Of a stretch of 64,000 nt of DNA, positions 21,508 to 33,300 are shown piece after piece; position 1 is the stretch's first letter; each line of letters begins with the position of its first letter. The stretch is from Massariosphaeria phaeospora (Eukaryota; Ascomycota; Dothideomycetes; Pleosporales). The notes beneath the pieces were generated by a model. The model saw only the letters and a program-made list of their open reading frames with translations. It did no database searches and was not told the origin of the DNA. The position numbers and the translations under genes were made by a program. The stretch spans positions 2,912,208 to 2,976,207 of the forward strand of contig JAADJZ010000001.1 in the NCBI GenBank assembly GCA_011032825.1, given 5' to 3'.

Positions 21508-24500
21508 TTTTTATTTTTTTCAATAATTCGTTCTTGAATTGTAGAAGCTGCTTATTTTGTACAAGTAGCTAGAGTTACCTCGCATCTAGCTAGTAGCAAC
21601 TTGCAATGTTTTCGTTAACTTATTGTTGCTTTTGTCTTAGCTCTAAAATCTGTTAAGCTAATACACTTGCTAAAATTGCTTGTAATTATTGTTTTTTACA
21701 AAGCTTAAATTGTTTTGTTATGCTAGATTTTTGTCTAAAGTGCGCTAACTGCACGCGTTTAAGTTAAGCGTATGTTAACATGTTGTAAAAGTCGTTAAAT
21801 CGTACTCGTAAAGAGTATAAAAAAAAAGTAAATAAAAATAAAAAGTTGTTAGCAAAGGTAATAAATTGTTTGCTGCAAAATAAAAAGATTTTAAAGCAAG
21901 TAAAAAAGCGGGCGCGCAAGAAAACTCTTTGTCTTGCGTTAAAAATAAAAGCGTTAGGCGAAACTAAGCTAGCAAAGAAAATTAGCTATTCTGCAGCGTT
22001 AATTAGAATAGAGTTTTCGCTTGCGATGTAGGCTACAATAGGCTTAATCAATTTTTCTATTGCTAGTTATAGTGTTAAGCTAGAAGCTAGTAGTAGTTTG
22101 TAAAGTTCGTGCTTAGTTTCTATATATTCTCGCTATCTAAGTAGCTTAACTATTTAACTAAGTACTTTTTCTAGTTGTTTACAACTTAGTGTGTAATAAT
22201 TTTCTTAACTTTAAATTTAGTTTTTTCTTTAGTCTCGTAGCGAAAGGTTCGCTGAAGTAGTGTTTGTAAGTTAGCTAGTTCTAACAAGGCTATGTAGAAT
22301 ACTAGGTAAACCTTTGCATTTTTAAGCAAGTTTAATTTATAATTAACTAGGCCTCGTTGCTTTGATATTAAAAATAGTTTAACTTTAACGTTGTCTAGGC
22401 CTTTGCTTAGTCGTTTAGTGCGCAAATTCTTTGTAAAGAGATAAACTCTATCTTTTCTCTTTAGCTAAAGTGCTATTTTTTGCTTTTAGTTAACATATAA
22501 AATGCTTTAGCGTTGCGCTATTTTAAGTTTACTTTGTAGTAACTTATGTATTTCTTTAAGTTTCTTTACTACTCTTGTAGCAGTCTTAGCTTTTGCGCCT
22601 AAAAACGTTTTTTAAAAAAAATGTAAGTGTTTTTTGTAATTCGCGTAGTAAAGTGTTTATTTTGTAGACTCTAACAACTTGTTGTTGTACGCTAACTATG
22701 CTATTAGTAGAAGCTTTACTTAATTAGTTTGTTGTTCGTTGCTGTATATCCTTAGATATGTTTTTATAGTTTAATTTGTTTTTTTTGTTTACTCGTTTGT
22801 TTGTAGATAATACGCTGTTAATAGCTTGCGTTTTATTTTAATTGCGGCTAACAAAGTTGTCTAATAGTTTAATGTAAAAAGCTTGTCTTTGTTACTAATA
22901 ATCAATTTAAGTATTCTATAGTATTAGATAAGTTGATTTAGAAAAATAAATTCTAGTTGTTGCGCAGTATACGTATTCTTAAAAAGTACTATTTTTACGT
23001 ACTTAGTAAATTAGTTGACTATAACTATAATAGCGTTGTAGGCTATTCTTATAGCAAAGTTCTTTAACAAAAGCAATTCTATTACAAAATCTATAGAAAT
23101 ATTAGTCTAAAGCTTATTTAGTAGCTTTAGAGCTTGCATTTCTTCGTATTGTGCGTAGGTACTATGTTTGTTCTTTTAATAGTTTGCATATTTCTTGACA
23201 ATTGCAGTAACTTTGTTTTTTATTTCGCTAAACTTGTAGTTTTGTTTAATAAGTTTTATTGTTTGTGTTATTTTAAAGTAACTGTAAACTAGGTTATCGT
23301 AATGTTGTTGTATAATTGCTTTTTGCAATTTTTTTAAAATTGTAATTGCAGTTTTTAAGAGCACGTTTAGCGTTCTAGCTAGTTCTAGTAATTTGTTTTA
23401 GTTAACCTTAAGTATCGCAGTGTTGATAATTTCTTTTGTTTTAGCAATATTATGTTGTTAGCTAAGAGCGTTAGCTTTGCTATTGTTTTTTTCTAGTGTA
23501 TACACGATCTTGAACTTGTACTAGCCTAGCATTTCTAACTATCTAACTTGTTTTTAGTTAAGTACTTTAGTAGTTGTAAAATTAACTAAGTTCTTGTAAT
23601 TTGTAAATATTGTAAGTTCTAAGTAGCTTTTTGCGTATACTTTTTAATGCTGTAAACATGCAACAATAGCTAGCAGCTCTTTGTTATGCACGTTGTATTA
23701 TTCTTTAAGTTTTAAAAACTTGCTTAAGTAGTAAGCAATAGAGTGCTATTTGTCTTTGTGCAATTAACTAGCACATTCTTTTAGCGCAAGATCTAACGCG
23801 TTGGTTTTAAAGCGTAAAAGTTGTTTTGCTTAAAATATCTAAAAGCATAGTAAGCTAATGCTTGCGGTTTTAAGCTGTTAAAAAGCTTTTTTTACTTTTT
23901 TACTTTATGCAAAGGTTGTATTCTTTCGCGTAAGCTTTGTCAAAAGTATAGCAATTTTTAAGTAATCTTTAATAAACTAGCAATTAAAGTTTAAGAACTC
24001 TAAAAAAGATTGTATTTCTTTAACGTTTTTAAGTTGTAGCTATTTTTTATCTACTTTAATTTTTTTTTTGCTTATGCGTACTTCGTCCGCTTTTACTATG
24101 TATCTAAAAAATGCAATTTTATGCTTGTAAAATTCGCACTTCTCTAGTTTAAGTTAAAAGTTAAACTAGTTAAAGTACTTTAGTACTGTTTTAACATGTT
24201 TAACATAGTTCTTTTAAGTTTTAAAATAGATAAAAATGTTGTCTAAGTAAGCAGCAACAAAGATATTCAAGTGCAATTTTAACACGTTGTTAATAAGCTT
24301 TTAAAAAGTTGCTAGAGTATTTGTAGTATTTGTATCTCGTTCAAAACGCTGTTTTCTATTTTTTACTCTTTTTAATTTTAATAAAGTAGTAACTATCCTG
24401 TAGGTTAAGCGCTGTAAAGACTTTTGCGTAAAATAATTAATCTCGTAATTCTGTAATATTCGGTAAAGAGTATTGATTTTTAACTGTAATGTCGTTGAGT

Positions 24501-27034
24501 TTGCAATAATCAACGCATAGTTGTAATACACTATTTTTTTTTTGTACAAAAATAATTAAGTATTCTGCAAGTAACTATAATAGTCGTATATAACTTTTTT
24601 TTAAGTTATTTTTAATGTAATTGCAAAGTGTGCTTAACTTTTTTTCTAATAGTTTGTAGATTAAACTAAAAGTTAGTTGCTTTCTTTTCTGTAAAACGAT
24701 TTTGTAGTTTTAAAGTTTGTGTTTTAGTAATGCTTTTGCATCTACTACTTTTTAAAACAAATGTCTAAACTTTTTGTACTCGTAGAGTATTCTTAAAAGA
24801 GCGCTAATTTTTTTTTTTACTCTAACTTGTTAATCTAAAAGCTTTAAGTTAGTATCTGTTAAGTTAGACTTTTGTGTTTTAAAGCTATCCTTTGTTAATG
24901 CAATTATGTTAATTGTTTTTTTATTTGCGATTAAACTTTGCTAATGCGTAGGCATATTGTTAGAAGCGCTATTTTTACAATACTCTAGTAAAAGCGTGTT
25001 TTTTCTTTAGTTAATCTAAAGATTGTGCTTTTTTAACTAAAGAAGTTTTAAAATAATATAGTAGATAGCTAGTTCAAAAACGTTAAAAGCTAACTTTTTT
25101 TGGTATTATTTGATGTGCAATAGTACGTTACTTATTTTGTATGTAACTACTAGTTGCGCTTGTATAAGCTATTTGTTAGCACTAGCAAGTAAATAGAGCT
25201 GTTGTTTCTCTAGTAGGTGTAAACTAGCTACAAATACTGCTTAAGCAAAAACAAAGTTATTCTAAGCTTTTGTGTTAATTAAAGCTTTTATCGAGTATTC
25301 GTTAAGCTTTACTAAAAGCTTAATCTGTTCTGCTAAATTAATTACGTTAATTTTTTTAACTTTAAAGTTAAGCGTTGCTAGCCTAAAAAAAACTCTATAC
25401 TAAATTTGTTAACTTTTTTAAAAGTTTAATGCTGTGCGTAGTTAGAGTGTAAGCAGGTTTGCTACTAGGCCTAAGTATAGTTACTATTTACAAGCATTCG
25501 CATTGCAAGAAGTTCTACTAAGTTTTTTTTTTTAAAGAAGTGTAGTATGTTGCGTTTGTTTTATAAGTAGTATTTGCAAGTATCGTTTTTGCAGTTAAAC
25601 TATTTCTAGAAGCAGAATTAGCTTTTTCTCTTAGAAAACTATTTTAAGCTTTATTTGTTAGAGTAATAGGTAAAGTAGTAGTTGTAAAAGCATACTATCT
25701 ATAACATTTTCGCGTGTTCTAAGTTTTAGTAGTCTAGGTAGTACTATAGTTTGTAGAAGTTTGCGTTTTTGCAATTACTTTTAAAGCTTCGTCGAGATTC
25801 TTTTGCTACTTTATCGTGCTAGTGTTTTTTAGTAGCTAGTTCGTTTAGATCTAGAAGTAGAATGTTTTTTTCAAAGCGTTTTTTAAGCTTCTAATAGATT
25901 TCTCGTTTGTTTTTCTTTGTAAGCTTTTGTTCGAGCTCGTTAAGATAATGCTATATTAAATTCTCGTAAATCGAAATCTGTAGCTGTTCGTTGAATAACT
26001 CGTATTTTTCGTTCGTTGATTTGAGGTCGTTACACATTAACTTTCTTTTAGCTAAACCTATTTCTTTAGGTAACTATTCTCTCTAATTCTTAACATCTAT
26101 AAAAGTAATTACTTTTTATTTTTTATTAACACTACTTGTAGTATTAGACAGTACGTTCAACTATCGAACAACTTTGTTTTTCTAATAACAGTTGCTAGAG
26201 ATGTAGCTTAGTTTGCTACAATTATAGCAAGTATTTGTTTTCTTACTATACTTTAATTGTTTTTTAATTAGTTTGCTTTTGTTAAAGTTGTTAAAGTGCA
26301 TTAGTTTGTACTTTTAAGCTAAGTTATATATGCTTATTAAGCATAAGTGTTGCGTTTGTACTTAGCGCTAACTAGTGTTAAGTGTATAACTTTTGTTGCT
26401 TTTTAGTGCGTAGAACTTTGCTTTAGCTTGCGTTTCAATTGCGAGTTCGTATAACTCATTGTTAAAGTAGATTAACTTTTTAATTAAATTGCTTAAAGTG
26501 TTTGTAGCTGCTCTAGAGCGCATTAGTTTTGCTTTAACGTTATTTTTTAGCTTTTGCTTGTACATGCGCATAAGTGCTTTGTTGTTCTAGTTAGTTTAGA
26601 TAGAGTACTATTAAAATAGGTTAGCATAGTTTCTTGCTAACTTAGTCTAGCGCATTTGTTAAATAGTTTTTTCTACGATAGCGAGCTTGTTAGCAATTGC
26701 GTAGAATTGTTGCAGCTTGTTTTTAAATACAGCACAATTTTTGAACATACGTGTAATTATGTTTTTGTTGTTGTTGCTATCTAAGTACTTCTTTAAGTAA
26801 AGTTAAACTTACTTAAAAGCTATTTTTTTTATGTAAAAAGCTATTAGAAATGCTTTGTTAATGTCGTTAACATAGTTATCTTTGAATTTGAAAAAAAGTC
26901 GAACTAAAGTAACTAGTTCTTTAGCTTTGTTTAGTTTTTGTAGTAGAAATCGAGCTTCGCTACTTTCGTACCGCTAGTGCGAGTATAAAAAGAAGTAGTT
27001 ATTAAAGTATTACTTATCTTAAAAGTTTTCAATA

Positions 27035-27463
27035 TGTAAAAGCTAAGCGAACTTAAAAAAGTCGTTTATTAAGCTTAGGTTAGTTCTTAGAAAATAAGTA
27101 AGTTCGATAGACTAGAAATTTGTATAGCGTTTAATACTAAAGTAGTAGCAAGCTTCGTTTTGCAAAGAGTATAAAAGTTAAAGTAAAAGTTAACTTGTAG
27201 ATTGTAAAATTAAAAACAACAACTATAAAAGTGCGTTGTTTCTTTAGGTTTATATAGTTAGAAAGTGTTCTTGCTTATTTTTAAGCGCTTACTACTAAGT
27301 AGTGCTTATTGCTAAGCGCTTACTATTAAGCGCGCTTGTTCTTAAGCGCTTACTAGTAAGTAGTTACGTAACTAAAGTTTAGTTAGCTTGCTATGTAACT
27401 CTATTAGTAGCTTATAACCTAAGCGCTTTGCGCTAAGCTTAGTTGTAATACTAGATTGTAACA
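27035..27463 (-). repeat. gypsy-2 LTR, right copy (429 bp)
   Basis: TGTAAAAGCTAAGCG...GATTGTAACA, colinear with the left LTR. Confidence 0.85.
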
Positions 27464-28549
27464 GCTATATACTAATTTTCTATTTAGTCGAGCAGCGTTA
27501 GGCGTAGGTTAACTACTACTTTAGTTTAAAAAGCTTTCTAGATGTTCGCTATAAACGCAGCGAAGATTTTAACGCTAAAGTTTTTTTTCTTAGACTACTA
27601 CATTATTATTTTGAACGTAGCTGCAAATACTTGTTAGAGCTTTTGTTTAAGCTTTTTTCTTTCTTAGCTCCGCACGCGTGTTCTAGTTGAATAGATAAAA
27701 ATCAATTTTTTTGCTAAAGCTAGCGTTACCTAGCTTTCGTTTATTTATAAGCGCTTTGAAATAATATTGTATTTGTTATTCTTAGTTATAACGTACGCTT
27801 AAACTGTTTGTTTGTATTTGTTTAGGTTTATTGTAAACTAAGTAGCTTTCGTAACTTTAACAACTTGTTCGCTAATGCTTACTACAAGCTTTTCTTTTAT
27901 TAAAATACGCAAAAAATAGTTTTTTTTACAAAACTTTTTGCTAACAAAACTATAAGTAGTGCACCTAAAGTCGAGCATTGCTAAAGCAAAAATAAATTAA
28001 TTAATAATTGCATGTACTGTAAGTGGTTTTTTATTTAGCTAGCGCTAGCAGAACTTTAGAAACTTATTTAATAAAAAAACTGTGTTCTTTTTCTACTACT
28101 TTTAACTACGCTTTTAGTTAAAAGTGTCTAGTTTTTTAAGTTTTTAGACTCGAAGACTTTTTCAACTTTTGCCGTCGTCTTAACTAGTTTAGAAGTTGCT
28201 TTTTAAATTGTAGCGAGCTTCTTTAGAGCTGCAAGCTCGCATTTATTAAACATGTAAGTTGCTAAACTGCATTAAAAGCAAAAGTAATTCTTTTGTTTTC
28301 TTGTTATTTTTGCGTTGTTTGCTTATTTAACTCGCTTTTTTTTCTTGTTGTCAATAGCTGCGCGGACTACCTAGGTAGTAGCTTTAGTTGTTATCTCTCA
28401 ATTTATAGCCTTTATATTGCTTATTAATTAATTTAGTACTATTTGCTACTAGTTGTTTGCTTTCGCGCGGTTTAGGTTTTTTTTAATCTAAGTAACTCGT
28501 TCTATTAAGTTCTAAAGTTGCTATGCTAGAAAAACAATAACGCTAACTA
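27464..28549. other. AT-rich RIP-decayed sequence
   Basis: No domain recognised on either strand. It is interrupted at 28548 by the Fot1-type relic and continues at 30413, so the two flanks are one older host repeat. Confidence 0.3.
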
Positions 28550-30412
28550 ACGTACTTTACGAGCTCGCTGGACACACGAGTTCGCCGAACACTTTTGCTA
28601 AGCTTCTACTAACTCTACCTATGTACACGATGCTTTTACAACAACACTAGATAGAGCTTTCTAATAAACGTTAGATACAAACTGCTTTTTAAGCTCTTAA
28701 ACAAAACGCAACACTTTTTTTGCAACGCGCTGCAGCTATCTATAACGTTTCTTAAGCAACACTAAGCAATCAACGCGCTAAACGGCCTTTACAAGCAGAT
28801 TACAAGCCTAAATTAATAAATCTAACAAAAACTAAGAAAAGCGTAGTTGTTGAGTATATACTTGAGTTTATTACGCGCGGATTTCTCTTTAGGCTCGCAG
28901 CTGTAGCTGATATAGCCAATTCCTTGCGCGCAAAGCGCAATCTAGGCTAAGTTAGCTTAAACTAGTTTAGTACGTAGGTTAAGCACTGCTCTAAGTTTAC
29001 AATAAAGTTTAATCGCAAGTACAATTATAAAAAAGCGCTTTGCGAGGACCTAAAGGTTATCTAGAGCTAGTTTAGCCTAGTAGCTAACATCAAAGCTAAG
29101 TACGGCATCTAGAATAAAAACACGTACAACTTTAACAAAACAGGCTTTATAATAGGCTAGATAACAACTAAAGCAGTTGTTACAGCTTTAGAGAAACGAG
29201 AACGGCTAAAGGCAATACAGCAAGGCAATAGAGAATAAACAACAGTTATCCAAAGCATTAACGCAACAAAGTAAGCTATTTTACTTTTTATTATCTTTAA
29301 GAGCTGCTATTACCTTTTTGCTTGGTACAAAAAAAAGAATCTGCTTTAGAACTAGGTTATTGCAGTTTCTAAAAATAGCTAAACAACAAATAAACTTAGC
29401 TTGCAGTAGTTAAAGCACTTTGATAAGTATACAAAGAAAAAAGTAGTTAGTGCCTACTAACTACTCGCAATTAACGGCTATAAAAGCTATAACTCGCTCG
29501 CATTCTAGCAATACTGCAAAGAGAACAAGATTATTACTATTTGTATGCTTTCGCACTTATCGCACTTTTTGCAGCTTCTTAATGTAAGTTGTTTTGCTTT
29601 TTTAAAAAAAGCGTACAGGCGCTAAGCTAAAAATCTTATGCGCAACTAGATTACTTACATTACAAAACTTAAGTTTCTACTATGCTTTATACGCGCCTAT
29701 AATGCAGCAATTACTTTTAGTAATATCCAAAAAGGTTTTAAAGCGCTAGATTAGTTCTATTTGACTTAGAACAAGTTATAACAGCTTTTAACGTCTAGTT
29801 GCGTACTCTATTACTACTACTGTCTATTAACAACGAGCCCTAGCAGTTGCAAACCTTAAGCAATACTTTTAAACTAAAGTCGCAATTGACGCTTGTAAAG
29901 GCAAGAATTTAGAAGCATATAGATAGCTTACCAACGTCTATAGTAAAAGCCTTTAAAAAAGTTTTAAAAGAAGCAGCTATTATCGCGCACAAGCTAGTGT
30001 TAGCGCAAAAGAAAATCGCAAAGCTTCGAGCAGCAAATAAAGCTGCTACGCAACGTAGATCGCATAAAAGAAAGCAGGTTCAAGCAGAAAAAACTTTGAT
30101 AGTTGAGAATAAAGCTTGTCTAACTGCTCTAAAGGAGTTTAGAGCGCGTAGTAATAAAAAAAAGCTAAAAACGCAAGTGCGCGCTAAAGTAGGTGAACTA
30201 TTTCAAAAGCAGTGTAGATAGTGTAGTTAAACTAAGCATAACGCACGTACGTGTAAGCAAGTAGCAAAAGTAAACTCTAAATAATATTTTAAGTTAGATT
30301 GCTCTATATAGAGCTAAAGTAAGCTGTTTTGCGCTAGAATAGAGTAGTTTTGGTAGGAGCTTGGCAAAAGTGTTCGGCGAACTCGTGTGTTCGGCGAGCT
30401 CGTAAAGTACGT
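28550..30412 (+). mobile_element. Fot1-type transposon relic, full length (1863 bp)
   Basis: TA on both sides (28548-28549 and 30413-30414). Terminal inverted repeats of about 45 bases start ACGTACTTTACGAGCTCGC and contain the GTTCGCCGAACACTTTTG block also seen in MITE M. Length fits Fot1-like elements. The transposase on the plus strand is broken by stops but readable: NFNKTGFIIG (about 29128-29158, family NFDETGFxxG with the first catalytic D changed to N), LSHLSHFLQLLNVSCFAFLKKAY (about 29550-29620, third acidic site changed to N) and a tail ending HNARTC (about 30252). A 74-codon open piece survives at 29997-30221. Confidence 0.85.
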
Positions 30413-31431
30413 TATTTTGTTTTGTAGATTAGCGCGAAGCTTTGCTTTGTACTAGTTCTTTAATGTAGCTACGTTGCTTGTTATTTTTGCGTTATACGCA
30501 AGGCGCATGAATTCTTTATTATACTTTTAAAAAAACATTTTCTTCTGCCTAAAAGCGAAAAGTTGGTTGAGTACTTTCTACGCTTTTATGTAGTCTTAGT
30601 AGTGCTCGTTAAAGTACTTTTAGAACTTTTTTGCTATTCTGTTATAGTTTTCTTAATACTAGGCGAGTTTAGTAGTAGCTACTTGCTTTGTTAAGCAGTT
30701 GTAGATATAGCCGCATAAGTTTCTAATTAGATTTCTATTATTAAGCATTTTGTTGTTTACTTAAACTTTAAACTGTTTATAGTCTAACTTTGTTCTATTA
30801 AACTAAGCTAAGTTAAGCGTTTTGTTGCGCTTTGTAATTAGCGTAGAAGCTTTTAAAATACTAAAAGAAGTTAGCAGTGTTGCTAGCGCAGCTCTTTTTT
30901 TTTTCTAACGAATCTAAACTTAATTTTGTAGTATTTCAATAAGTGCCTAAACTCTCGCACTTTCGTTATTAACTAGCTACTTAGAATTTAAAAGTTCTGC
31001 AAGAACTAGCTTCGCTGCTAGTAAGTAATCGTTTGTTACTTTTTTAGGTAGTTTTATTACGAGTTTTGAAACGAATGTTTTTGTATATGTAGCTTTCGCT
31101 GCATTAAAACGAATTTTTTAAGTTTCTACATTAAATTTGTCGATGTTTATTAGCTTTTGTAAAGCTTTTTTAATTGCTTTGCTACTTTGGCTTTTGCTTT
31201 CTAGCTTGCGAGCTTTTACAACTAGTATCTAGATATACTTAATCTAAGTGCCGTCTATTGTAGCAATTTAGTTTTAAAAACTTTTTTCGCTGCGTCGTAG
31301 AGTTTTTTAGAAGTTGCTTTTAACTTCTAAAAGTGTTGTACTCTTTAAAAATCTTACAATCTTTACTACGTAGAAATTAATCGAATTCAAATAAAAAGAA
31401 ATTGCCAAAGATAGCTAGTTCTAATATAGAA
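30413..31431. other. AT-rich RIP-decayed sequence
   Basis: Continuation of the repeat that hosts the Fot1-type relic. Nothing identified. Confidence 0.3.
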
Positions 31432-31678
31432 TGTAATAAATTTAATAGAGTTTATTTACAGCGCGAATAGAAAAGCTCTATATACTTTATAGTTAGTTAG
31501 CTTCTAAAGCACCTACGAAGCGCTTTTGAAAGCTATGTAAAAACTTAATACCGCAAAGCTTTTGTTAACTAGAAAGTAGCGAGGCTCTTTTAGGTATCGT
31601 CGAAGCTGTTACGTACAGCGTTAATAGCTACTAAAGTTCTACGACTAAAGCTTTTTATTAAGCTTCTAGCTTATTACA
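31432..31678. repeat. 247-bp LTR-like repeat, heavily RIP-mutated copy
   Basis: Same length and same TGTAAT...ATTACA ends as 13458-13704. The two can be aligned almost without gaps, and the differences are almost all C-to-T or G-to-A here. Confidence 0.7.
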
Positions 31679-33300
31679 CTAGCTAATATAAACATTACTA
31701 GAGTTAGCAATAACATTCTAAACAATAGCAACTTTATAGTGCACTTTTACGCGCGTTGCGTTGCGTTCTAAAGCAATAAAAAGTACTATTACTTAAGCTA
31801 AGTAAAATGCTGCATGCTTATTGTTAACAACTTTAACAAGCGTCTATACTAAAAGTAAATTGTTAAAAACAACAAAAGCAAAAAGCATAGGTATCTAAAA
31901 TGCTTCTAGTGTTTTAATACAAACTAAAACTACTATTTAGTGCGTATCTAAACTAGTTTAAAACGTTATAAGCTATTTTAATTTTATATAAAGTACTAAA
32001 AAAGCTGTAAAATAAGTTAAAAAAAGTTGTGCTCGCTTTAAAAAGAGTTTGCAACAAGAGTTATTTTGTAGTGTTTTTAACTTTGCTTACAAGCTTCTAT
32101 TCCCTAGCGCGCTTAAAACTAAAAAAAAAGTTTTTAAAACTATTCGCTAGTTTAAAGCGTATACTAACAATAAAGTAAAGCTTGCTATAATAAAAATAAG
32201 CAAGACTTGCAAAGACATTTTAAAAACGCTTAATAAGTATGTATTATAACTTCTTAAAGTGTAGCAAAGCACTAATTTAGTTTTTAGTTGCTAATATGCT
32301 TTTTACAGCGCGCACTTCTACTTGCACAATAAATCTACTAACTTTAATAAAAATTCTAATGCTAAGGTTAAGCTAAATAGTTGCGTTTGTACTATAAAAG
32401 CTGCTGCTTTTTAGCAAAAGTATTTTAAGTAGCTGTTTAACTAGTTAGTAGCAGCAAAGCTTTAAAAGAACGTTAAGCAAGCTAATACTTTTTGTAAAAA
32501 AATATGTTAGCCTATTATAGGCTACTATAACTCGTATTAACATATTTTAGTTTAAAAAAGCTTGCGTTGTTATTAATTTAGTAGCTAAAAAAAGTTGCGA
32601 GCGCGCTTAGCTCTTTGCGAATTCTACTAACGCTACTACAAAGCGTGCAGTTAAAAAAAACAAAGTGCAAAAAAGTGTAATTACAAAAAGAGTTAAGTTA
32701 CTTATAGTAAAGTTTATAAACTTTAGCTAAAAAGTTGTAAGTAGCTTAGTAGTTTCTAGCGTTAAATTGCAGCCTTTTAAGCTATTGTAGCGTTAAAAGC
32801 GGTTTTTTTGCTTAAATTAGTTTTTAAGCACAGCGTTAGCGTTTTAAAACTTTATTTTAGCGCAATAAAAGCTAATACTTAGTAGTTAGTATAAAAGTAG
32901 TTCGCTTAAAAGTAGCATAGTTATGCATATATTTTTAAAACTTACTTTGTTTTACTTTACTATAAAGTGTGCTACACTAGGTTATAATAGCACAAAGTAG
33001 CTCTTTTAACGCTATACCTTGCAATAGTAAAATAATATATTATTTCTTTTAAAAAAGTTCGTACTTTAGAAAATTTTAAGATTTTAAAAATCTTAATGCT
33101 AACTATGCATTAAGTGGCAAAGTAAAACGTGTTAACTATTTTTTTTTTAAAAGTACATTGCTTAAAGTGCGTTTTTTTTTTTTTTTGCTACAAACTTTTT
33201 TGTTTTTTAGAAATTGTTAAGTGCATTTGCACTTATATTTAGCTTAAGTTCTTAAGAGTTTTTATTATCTAAGTATTTTTTTTATTTAACAAAGTACTTT
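31679..33300 (+). other. RIP-decayed repeat of unknown type
   Basis: The plus strand gives a long protein-like text with stops (for example KKVVLALKRVCNKSYF near 32020), but it matches no family I can name. It joins the integrase end of gypsy-3 somewhere between 33000 and 33800. Confidence 0.3.

Larger units (their letters stand above)
21079..27463 (-). mobile_element. Ty3/gypsy element gypsy-2, full length, RIP-decayed (6385 bp)
   Basis: Two 429-bp LTRs bound the element. On the minus strand, in the order expected for gypsy pol, one can read through stops: a gag-like segment (26571-26368, with LIKKLIYFNNELYELAIET), a zinc knuckle starting CYNC (about 26195-26235), reverse transcriptase with LCVDYCKLNDITVKNQYSLP (about 24440-24510) and KTAF-TRYKYYKYS downstream, and the integrase zinc-binding region (HYDNLVYSYFKITQTIKLI, about 23210-23310). 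The order gag-RT-integrase excludes copia. No intact protein remains. Target duplication not found (ATTAA left, GCTAT right); RIP or rearrangement may explain this. Confidence 0.85.

Noticed and set aside
21846..22031. 61-codon lysine-rich open frame
   Set aside because: Lies within gypsy-2 on the strand opposite its pol; AT-rich chance frame.
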